A program made the position numbers and the translations under genes. Positions 1 to 5,462 of a DNA stretch of 8,336 nt are shown one piece after another (within the stretch, counting starts at the first letter, position 1; the number at the start of each line of letters is the position of its first letter). The notes under the pieces were generated by a model. That model was not told the DNA's origin. It worked only from the letters and a program-made list of their open reading frames with translations, and made no database searches. This DNA is from Mucilaginibacter sp. Lineage in GTDB: Bacteria; Bacteroidota; Bacteroidia; Sphingobacteriales; Sphingobacteriaceae. Where the stretch lies: positions 1-8,336 of the forward strand of contig JAQBNY010000309.1 in NCBI GenBank assembly GCA_028288315.1, given 5' to 3'.

Positions 1-220
1 TAACAAAACCATTCAGCTCAAGTTCTTTTAATTCGCTGGATAATACACGGGCAGAGATACCATCAACTGCGCGCTGTATCTCATTAAAACGTTTATTGCC
101 TTCGTGTAATGCTACAATTACCCGCAATTTCCACTTACCGCCAATTACATAAAGCGCATCGCCTATAGAAGTTAGCGCACTTGTGCATTCCTCTCTTGAA
201 GCTGGAGCTTCAGTTTTCAT
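1..220 (-). CDS. HxlR-family winged-helix transcriptional regulator (N-terminal 73 residues; gene continues past the left edge)
   Basis: Reading the minus strand from the ATG at 220 gives an open frame to the window edge. The visible protein carries the HxlR signature: an N-terminal Cys (C12 in EECTSAL), then an IGGKWKLRVIVAL segment, then a helix-turn-helix with FNEIQRAVDGISARVLSSELKELE. HxlR proteins are dimeric DNA-binding repressors or activators. In the characterised YodB/QorR/HypR subgroup the N-terminal Cys senses quinones, diamide or hypochlorite and controls nearby azoreductase or quinone reductase genes. The Cys is present here and the divergent neighbour is an azoreductase, so the same logic is inferred. 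The start is well placed because the Cys falls at the usual distance from the N-terminus. The C-terminal dimerisation part is outside the window. Confidence 0.93.
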   Translation of the reverse strand, partial: MKTEAPASREECTSALTSIGDALYVIGGKWKLRVIVALHEGNKRFNEIQRAVDGISARVLSSELKELELNGFV

Positions 221-242
221 AACTCATTGATTTATAAAATGC

Positions 243-274
243 TATACAAAAGCATACCACTAACCTTTTGTATA
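243..274. promoter_or_regulatory. Perfect 10-bp inverted repeat, candidate HxlR operator between the divergent genes
   Basis: TATACAAAAG at 243-252 is repeated inverted as CTTTTGTATA at 265-274, with a 12-bp spacer. The 32-bp element sits in the 111-bp gap between the regulator start (220) and the azoreductase start (332). It lies 22 bp from the regulator gene and about 57 bp from azoR. HxlR dimers bind inverted repeats of this size in divergent intergenic regions, so autoregulation plus control of azoR is the natural inference. Binding itself is not shown by the sequence. Confidence 0.55.
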
Positions 275-302
275 CTACTAATATTTTGTAACCAAATGTA
301 CA

Positions 303-310
303 TAGATTTG
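303..310 (+). promoter_or_regulatory. Possible Bacteroidota -7 promoter element for azoR
   Basis: TAGATTTG matches the Bacteroidota -7 consensus TAnnTTTG exactly and lies 21 bp before the azoR start codon. The nearest upstream TTTG (285-288) is only 14 bp away, shorter than the usual 19-21 bp spacing of the -33 element, so the assignment is tentative. Confidence 0.3.
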
Positions 311-331
311 ACCAAATAAATATTAAAAACG

Positions 332-934
332 ATGAAAAAGATCCTTCATATTATTTCAAGTCCAAGAGGAAGTGCTTCCTTAAGTATTAAATTAGGGAAT
401 GCTATTATTGAAAAAATAAAATTGGCTTATCCTGGCAGTACAGTAAAAGAAAACAACCTGGTAAACAAACAGTTTCCGCATCTCGAAGAAGCCCATATTA
501 CCTCTTTTTTTACTCCGGCAGAAAACAGAACACCTGAAAATTTAGTAGCAATTAAACATTCAGAAGATGCAATAAAAGAACTACAGGATGCTGATATTAT
601 AGTAATTGGCGCTCCCCTGTATAACTTTAGTATTCATTCCGCTTTAAAAGCATGGATAGATCATATTGTTAGGGCACATGTTACATTTAAATATGATGAA
701 AATGGCCCTGAAGGATTGATCAAAGGCAAAAAAGTATACATAGCGTTATCATCAGGCGGAATATATTCAGATGGACCAATGAAACCGTTAGATTTTGTTG
801 AGCCTTACTTAAAACACATATTGAGCTTTATTGGCATGACTGATATTACCGTAGTGCGGGTAGAAGGTTCTTCAATACCGGGAATACAAGATACGGCTTT
901 AGAAAAAGGTATCAGCAGCATTAACTTAAATTAA
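332..934 (+). CDS. azoR: FMN-dependent NADH-azoreductase / quinone reductase
   Basis: The 200-residue product has the length and motifs of the AzoR (AcpD) flavodoxin-like family, cytoplasmic dimers that reduce azo bonds and quinones by two electrons using NADH and FMN. Visible features are the first beta strand and phosphate-binding loop (KKILHIISSPRGSAS, residues 2-16), the flavin-binding segment GAPLYNFSIHSALKAWID (93-110, equivalent to the MYNF region of E. coli AzoR), and the SSGGIYSDG loop (140-148) that contacts the isoalloxazine ring. The ATG at 332 gives the canonical N-terminus with the first beta strand at residue 3, so the start is secure. The gene is divergent from an HxlR-type regulator across an inverted repeat, the known arrangement of quinone- or electrophile-inducible azoreductases. 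The likely role is detoxification of quinones or azo compounds; natural substrate unknown. Confidence 0.93.
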   Translation: MKKILHIISSPRGSASLSIKLGNAIIEKIKLAYPGSTVKENNLVNKQFPHLEEAHITSFFTPAENRTPENLVAIKHSEDAIKELQDADIIVIGAPLYNFSIHSALKAWIDHIVRAHVTFKYDENGPEGLIKGKKVYIALSSGGIYSDGPMKPLDFVEPYLKHILSFIGMTDITVVRVEGSSIPGIQDTALEKGISSINLN

Positions 935-990
935 GTTATTAATTCCCTATTCATAATCATTAAGGGTAAAGACATTTCTTTTTTAATAAA

Positions 991-1015
991 AAACCAACCC
1001 CAATGGGGTTGGTTT
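991..1015. terminator. Bidirectional rho-independent terminator between convergent genes
   Basis: AAACCAACCCC at 991-1001 pairs perfectly with GGGGTTGGTTT at 1005-1015 around a 3-nt loop (11-bp stem). On the minus strand the stem runs into a T-rich stretch (TTTTTTATT), so it fits best as terminator of the minus-strand gene ending at 1032. On the plus strand the tail is weaker (TTTCT), but the hairpin lies 57 bp after the azoR stop and could also end that transcript. Confidence 0.85.
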
Positions 1016-1031
1016 CTACAATCGTTTAATC

Positions 1032-3563
1032 TTACTTAGTTATACCTGGCGAAATAATAGTTGTGTCTATTGCAGGTGGTTTAATCCTCGATTTTTTGTT
1101 TGTGAAGATAGCATGATCTCTTGGGCCAAATTGAGACTTTTTAAAGCTTGATGACTCTTCAATCTCATGAGGCGATTCCTTACCTCCAATTGAATTATAC
1201 GATTCTTTTTTCCTGTATTTTTTAACAGTGCTTCCCGAACCAAAATTATAAGCAAGACCCACTGCTCCAAAAATGTTACCCTTAGCCGTATTGGAAAAAA
1301 TTTTACCCCAATTATTATCCTTAGGCATACTATAAATATTATATAATCCTAAGCTTCCTTTTAGATGAAAGCCGGATTTTAGAACACCAAGATGTACTGC
1401 CGCAAAATTGCTTGACGCATAAGAGGCTTTTGCATCACCATTAACAATCATATCCGTGGCTATCTGTTGGTTAAATACCCCATTAGGATGAGATCGGTTA
1501 TAGTCGCGCCACCACTCTTTACTATAAATTTGCATACCGGTACTTTGTGTGTGAGTAATATTATGATACCACTCGTTATTTGTCTCTCCGGCAAATTCCG
1601 CATCCAATGTAAAATATGCGCCTTTCCCTTGCTCAAAATCGCCAAAACCCAAATTCATAACATGCGCCAATATGGAATAACGATAATATGTCATTCCTTC
1701 TGAAAGGTCAAAAAATCTTACATAAGGATCATCATTGCTTTTTGTGGACATAATAGTTGCATCATGGCTTAGTAAAAACGGCCCCACATTCAATCCAACA
1801 TGAGCGCCCCATGTAATAACATTATTTTTAAATTGAGGTACGGCTCCGTGTTTTCCGGGTATGGTACTGTTATCATACCCAACACTACGGGTTCCTGTTC
1901 CAGCAATTATTCCAAATTCAGGGAAAATAACAGGTTTAACACCCTTTTCAACAATCTTATTTAAGTTAGAAAAATACAAGTCCGATTCTACTCTAACCTC
2001 TATACCGTTTTGAACCACGCGCGAACCTTTCTGGCCTATTGGCTTGCCGTTAATAAAATCTCGAACATAGTCAACGGCATCATTAGCGGCTCGGTATTCG
2101 GTATGGCGGCTACCTATTTTAATACGGGGATTAAACAGTATGGTATTTTTTGTTTCCTGTATATCCAATATAAAATACTTATTAACAATGCTTTCACCCA
2201 CCTGCTGTAAGGTCACAAAAGCTTTTGTACTCTCCTCTTGCGGAGCAACGGGTGATGCAACCGCTACCAGAACCAGATCAGCAATGGTCATGTTTTGAGT
2301 TTTGTCTTCTCCAAACCCCAGCGACTTGAATTTTTCTGTTCCATGATAGGTTAATTCATGTAAACGCCTGGGTGTAAAACCACCCTGTTGCTTTGCCGGC
2401 GCAGAACCTACACCGTTTAATATTTGCTTTATCAGCTTCATTGCATCCCGCTCCCCATAATGTAAAGCAGCAAGCATTACCAACTCCATAGCTTTTGCGC
2501 TGGCATTGTTCATTACCAGGCCCGGGCTTATTACCTGGCTCTCTGTTACTAATACTGGCCCCAGGTTTCCCGGTACATTAGCATCAAAAAAAGTGCTGTT
2601 TTTCAATGCATTCATAAAAATGCTTTTGTTTCCTTTTTTAAGATCATCCGTTAACCCCTGTAATACTTTTTGACTTGCCGGATGGCGGTTAATGTCGCCC
2701 TCCTGTAAACCCATTAACTCATAAAGAGCGCGTTTATAATTTTCATTGGCATTTTCTTTAGAGATTTTATCACCTGGAAAAGTACGAGTACGGAATTCTG
2801 TAACCGCCGCTTTTTCTGCTTCATATTTGTTACTTGCTTGCGCTATTTGCTGCTGCAACATAGCTTTAAGGGAGATAGTCTTTCCATTAAAATCAATTAA
2901 TACTAACTCAGGCGATTCGCGCATTTCACGCGTAGCCGAAGTAATGGTAATTGTATTTTCCAGTTTAGTGCCATAGTCGCGCGCCATATAGGCTTGGTAT
3001 ACATTTTCTTTCCATTGCTGTTTATCACTTGTAATGGTAGCTGGCTTTGCTGCTATCATAGCCCGCAGGTTTTTCAACTCCAAAGGATTTTCTCCTGTTG
3101 TTAAACTTTGCTCTTGCTCTGTTTTAAATCCTATATATTGCCCTTTAGGCAGAGATTCATTTATAAGGCCGAATAAAACAATAACATCATTAACGCCTTT
3201 ACCAGCAAGGTATTCCAAATCATCTTTTTGGAAAAGCTGTTCTAATGGTATTCCTGCCTTAGCAATGTACTTGCTGGTATCTTTAAGTAACTCCGCGGCT
3301 TTTACTGCAGCACCTTTTAAGCGAGAATCAGAATTTAATATTTGCGTGCTTTTTTGGTACGTAGTAAGAGATTCGTTTTGCCGCCTTTTTGTTAATACGG
3401 TATCCTGAGGTGCCTTATAACTTTGAGGTGCCTTATAATTTAAAGAAGTTTGCACATTACTTATTGTGGTTTGTGCATTACTTATCATTGTTAAATGACT
3501 AAAGGCAATTGTCACTACAATAAACAGCACATGCTTAATAGGTTTAGGTATCATTGTTTTCAT
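1032..3563 (-). CDS. Exported protein of unknown function, 843 residues, with beta-rich C-terminal region
   Basis: I do not recognise this family. The start is taken as the ATG at 3563, because it gives a standard signal peptide: Lys-rich start MKTMIPKPIKH, hydrophobic core to about residue 26, likely signal-peptidase site after SNAQ at residue 31. The 19 codons open upstream would bury this signal. After it come short tandem duplications (residues 33-53, including YKAPQ twice). Residues 55-440 look mostly alpha-helical, charged and Gln/Lys-rich, with no motif I can name. Residues about 540-777 are rich in alternating hydrophobic/polar and aromatic residues and Gly, and end in GAVGLAYNFGSGS, like strands of an outer-membrane beta barrel. 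A basic, polar tail (778-843) follows, which is unusual because the last barrel strand normally closes the protein. No lipobox and no Por secretion sorting domain are visible. Neighbours are convergent azoR and, 303 bp upstream, a peptidoglycan hydrolase gene. It is probably its own transcription unit ending at the 991-1015 hairpin. Confidence 0.8.
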   Translation of the reverse strand: MKTMIPKPIKHVLFIVVTIAFSHLTMISNAQTTISNVQTSLNYKAPQSYKAPQDTVLTKRRQNESLTTYQKSTQILNSDSRLKGAAVKAAELLKDTSKYIAKAGIPLEQLFQKDDLEYLAGKGVNDVIVLFGLINESLPKGQYIGFKTEQEQSLTTGENPLELKNLRAMIAAKPATITSDKQQWKENVYQAYMARDYGTKLENTITITSATREMRESPELVLIDFNGKTISLKAMLQQQIAQASNKYEAEKAAVTEFRTRTFPGDKISKENANENYKRALYELMGLQEGDINRHPASQKVLQGLTDDLKKGNKSIFMNALKNSTFFDANVPGNLGPVLVTESQVISPGLVMNNASAKAMELVMLAALHYGERDAMKLIKQILNGVGSAPAKQQGGFTPRRLHELTYHGTEKFKSLGFGEDKTQNMTIADLVLVAVASPVAPQEESTKAFVTLQQVGESIVNKYFILDIQETKNTILFNPRIKIGSRHTEYRAANDAVDYVRDFINGKPIGQKGSRVVQNGIEVRVESDLYFSNLNKIVEKGVKPVIFPEFGIIAGTGTRSVGYDNSTIPGKHGAVPQFKNNVITWGAHVGLNVGPFLLSHDATIMSTKSNDDPYVRFFDLSEGMTYYRYSILAHVMNLGFGDFEQGKGAYFTLDAEFAGETNNEWYHNITHTQSTGMQIYSKEWWRDYNRSHPNGVFNQQIATDMIVNGDAKASYASSNFAAVHLGVLKSGFHLKGSLGLYNIYSMPKDNNWGKIFSNTAKGNIFGAVGLAYNFGSGSTVKKYRKKESYNSIGGKESPHEIEESSSFKKSQFGPRDHAIFTNKKSRIKPPAIDTTIISPGITK
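3406..3438 (-). repeat. 18-bp-period tandem duplication inside the 843-residue protein gene
   Basis: The 15-bp string TGAGGTGCCTTATAA (plus strand) occurs at 3406-3420 and 3424-3438, period 18 bp (six codons), giving YKAPQ at residues 43-47 and 49-53. It keeps the reading frame. Confidence 0.85.
3455..3485 (-). repeat. 21-bp-period duplication next to the signal peptide of the 843-residue protein
   Basis: CATTACTTAT (plus strand) occurs at 3455-3464 and 3476-3485, with similar flanks, period 21 bp (seven codons). It encodes the doublet ISNAQTT / ISNVQTS, which spans the predicted signal-peptidase site. Like the adjacent 18-bp repeat, it is in frame. Confidence 0.75.
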
Positions 3564-3866
3564 AATTGGTTTATAAACAGTGAAGTAAACATAAGCACTC
3601 GCCATTAACAAGTGACCCAACTTTGTGAAGTTGATCCAATAGTGTATAATTTTATACGCTTTTTTTACAAAGGTGAGAAAGGTGTGTAGATGTAATTCTA
3701 TTAAGGACCAGGGAAGGGTGCTAAGTTATCGCATCTTTCCCTTGATGTAGTCCTAAACTATAAAACTCAAATACTTTTGTAGCTGGTTTGCATTGAGCGG
3801 CGAGTTCGGCATAATAGCCAAATCACAATATTTACAATAACCAAAGGCCTTTATCTCTTTAATTTC
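3564..3866. other. 303-bp intergenic region between the CHAP hydrolase gene and the 843-residue protein gene
   Basis: No complete gene is visible. It holds a small hairpin at 3618-3633 (CAACTT/AAGTTG), a near-perfect 20-bp palindrome at 3641-3660 followed by a T-run on the plus strand, the larger structured element at 3704-3754, and a 37-codon open stretch in frame with, and directly after, the stop codon of the hydrolase gene (3753-3866). A promoter for the 843-residue gene should lie here, but I see no convincing -33/-7 pair. Confidence 0.6.
3704..3754 (-). terminator. Stem-loop with outer clamp, possible terminator of the CHAP hydrolase gene
   Basis: GGGAAGGGTGC (3711-3721) pairs with GCATCTTTCCC (3731-3741) over 11 bp, with two wobble-type positions and a 9-nt loop. 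A further 5-bp outer pairing, AGGAC (3704-3708) with GTCCT (3750-3754), encloses it. It lies about 113 bp beyond the hydrolase stop. No clean T-tract follows on either strand, so a different structured RNA or a leader of the next gene is equally possible. Confidence 0.35.
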
Positions 3867-4805
3867 TTAAACATTGACAGATAATGCTGTAAAAGTTTGC
3901 GGACCTGCTATTCCGTCTGCTGGCAGTTCTTTGTCCATTTGAAATTTTTTCAACGCATCAAACGTTTGGTCCCCAAACACCCCATCTGCTTTTAACTGAA
4001 GCCCGGCAATGGCAGCATTTAACCCTTCCTGGAGCTCTTTAACCGCCGCGCCGGAATTTCCTTTTTGAAGGTAGGAAGCTGTACTTGCCTTTTGGTCTGT
4101 TTGTTTTTTTATAACGAGCTCTTCCTGCATAGCTCCTCTTACTGCGGCTGTTACTACACCCGTGGGTTCAAGAAAAGCATCGGCTTGAAATTTTTTTACC
4201 GCTGTTTCTGTACCAGGGCCAAAAATACCGTCAACTTCTACGGTGTATTTCATATCCCATAACAATCGCTGAATATAGCTAACATCACTTCCCGTATCAC
4301 CAACTTTAAGAGTCGCTGCCAAACCAGTAATGGCTGGCTCACCCAGCACATGGGGCTTTACAAATGCCTTTACAAGACCGATACTTCTTTCCCGCCTCAT
4401 TACCTTCCCACCATCACTATCATTACCAAACTCTGTATTACCCTCCCATGCATAGAACCTGGTTTTGTTATTGTCCTTCCATGAATCAAATATTCCGGTA
4501 TGGTCACAATGTCCGTCGCCCTTCCAGTCGTATAATACAATGTCTCCCATTTCCGGTTCTTTTGTCAACTCTCCTTTTTCCTTCCAGTGATTATAACCGC
4601 CCTGACAGTAATGATAACCTTTAGTGGTTTCAATTTTCCCCAAAGGAGCGCCCGCCTGATCGTACACCCAGCTGACGAAAATAGCGCACCATTTTACTCC
4701 GTTTGCTCCATACCACTCGCCGTATTTCTGTTTATTTGACCCTGAAGGACTTTCCTTAATGTTATTTTGCGAGCTTGCAATGTCTATTATTTGTTGGCGA
4801 AGCAT
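3867..4805 (-). CDS. CHAP-domain peptidoglycan hydrolase with two C-terminal peptidoglycan-binding domains, no export signal
   Basis: The 312-residue protein has an N-terminal CHAP (NlpC/P60-like) amidase/endopeptidase domain, residues about 5-150. The catalytic Cys is C40 in VKWCAIFVSWVY, the His is H102 in CDHTGIF, and the third polar residue is probably E121 in AWEGN. Two PG_binding_1 domains follow, at about 165-228 and 245-310, each with the typical VDGIFGPGTETAVKKFQ / ADGVFGDQTFDALKKFQ core (191-207, 273-289). CHAP enzymes cut the peptide cross-links or the glycan-peptide bond of murein, and the C-terminal repeats anchor them to the wall. The start at 4805 is firm, since an in-frame TAA lies two codons upstream (4809-4811), so no signal peptide has been missed. 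A cytoplasmic start is typical of phage endolysins or of effectors exported by special machines, but no phage, holin, type VI or contractile-injection genes are in the window. Probably transcribed alone, as a palindromic terminator lies upstream. Confidence 0.9.
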   Translation of the reverse strand: MLRQQIIDIASSQNNIKESPSGSNKQKYGEWYGANGVKWCAIFVSWVYDQAGAPLGKIETTKGYHYCQGGYNHWKEKGELTKEPEMGDIVLYDWKGDGHCDHTGIFDSWKDNNKTRFYAWEGNTEFGNDSDGGKVMRRERSIGLVKAFVKPHVLGEPAITGLAATLKVGDTGSDVSYIQRLLWDMKYTVEVDGIFGPGTETAVKKFQADAFLEPTGVVTAAVRGAMQEELVIKKQTDQKASTASYLQKGNSGAAVKELQEGLNAAIAGLQLKADGVFGDQTFDALKKFQMDKELPADGIAGPQTFTALSVNV

Positions 4806-4939
4806 GATTTATAGGATTAATAGAAATTATAACCAAATAACGCTTGAGAGACAGAAAATAAGTATCACCTACAACCAACTCAATAATTGTAAGGCCTGAC
4901 ATAATATAATTTTATAGACTAAGCTATTAATCGGTTGTT

Positions 4940-4975
4940 AATAATAAAATGACTACAAGTAGTCATTTTATTATT
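4940..4975 (-). terminator. 36-nt perfect palindrome, terminator of the tyrosinase operon
   Basis: Two 17-nt arms (4940-4956 and 4959-4975) are perfectly complementary around a 2-nt centre. The core is GACTAC/GTAGTC and the outer arms are AT-only, so each arm ends in a T-rich stretch and the hairpin can end transcription on either strand. It lies 36 bp after the stop of the small envelope protein gene and about 135 bp upstream of the CHAP gene start, so it should separate the two units. Confidence 0.8.
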
Positions 4976-5011
4976 CCTTTTCCCTTTTATCGCAATATAT
5001 GCGGTATGCAG

Positions 5012-5461
5012 TTATTGCGACTCTTTTGGGTGAAGTTCCATATTAAAATGGAAATTAGTTTTGAGATCCGACTTAAGTACCTGCCCTTTTGGGTCAATGG
5101 GAATTATATGAAAGACAAGAACATCGCCTTTTTTAATGTTTTTTTCAACCGGTAAATAAAAAGAATCCTGGCAGGCTTCACCCAAAGAAAAGCTTCCCGC
5201 ATATTCAGTTGAGTTTAGCCCATAATCAGCAGTTTGTCCCGGCTGCAGTATAAAAACCCGGAACCCAATACCGCAGTTGTGGTTCTTCAACCCATCATAA
5301 GAAATCTTTAACATCGGCCTTTCCTTTTCGGCATCAAACGATTCAGGAACCTTCCAGGAATAAGTAACCGGTTTACCTGGCTGTTTAGCAGGTAACTGCT
5401 GATACGATGCACACGTTGACAAGCAAAGTACCAGCAGCACATTAAATAATAAACGGTTCAT
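5012..5461 (-). CDS. Small envelope protein resembling the C-terminal (KFDV-like) domain of the adjacent tyrosinase; possible accessory/caddie-like protein
   Basis: The product is 149 residues if the ATG at 5461 is used. This start gives a signal sequence MNRLLFNVLLVLCLSTC, while the nine codons open further upstream overlap the tyrosinase stop and would displace it. C17 in LSTC could be a lipidation site, but Thr before the Cys is not the usual lipobox residue, so lipoprotein status is uncertain. The mature part (about 30-125) reads as a beta sandwich: FRVFILQPGQTADYG (67-81), EYAGSFSLG (86-94), FYLPVEKNIKKGDVLVFHIIPID (101-123). By eye this follows the tyrosinase C-terminal segments YFVRVFIDYPN (366-376), HYVGSFAFF (387-395), YVFDITNNLKQ (420-430) and IKIQLLAIPYR (443-453), and the plant PPO KFDV domain (FAGSF...). 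Four cysteines (13, 17, 63, 97) are present; C63 and C97 could pair. One base separates its start from the tyrosinase stop, so translation is coupled. Chaperone, copper-loading or inhibitory roles are inference only. Confidence 0.75.
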   Translation of the reverse strand: MNRLLFNVLLVLCLSTCASYQQLPAKQPGKPVTYSWKVPESFDAEKERPMLKISYDGLKNHNCGIGFRVFILQPGQTADYGLNSTEYAGSFSLGEACQDSFYLPVEKNIKKGDVLVFHIIPIDPKGQVLKSDLKTNFHFNMELHPKESQ

Positions 5462-5462
5462 A

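Noticed and set aside
3034..3408. 124-codon plus-strand ORF inside the 843-residue protein gene
   Set aside because: It is antisense to a coherent long ORF with a signal peptide. Its Ser/Leu/Cys-rich translation shows no motif and it has no upstream control region.
3564..3620. Upstream start (at 3620) for the 843-residue protein
   Set aside because: It would add 19 residues ahead of a well-formed signal peptide; the ATG at 3563 gives a standard export signal.
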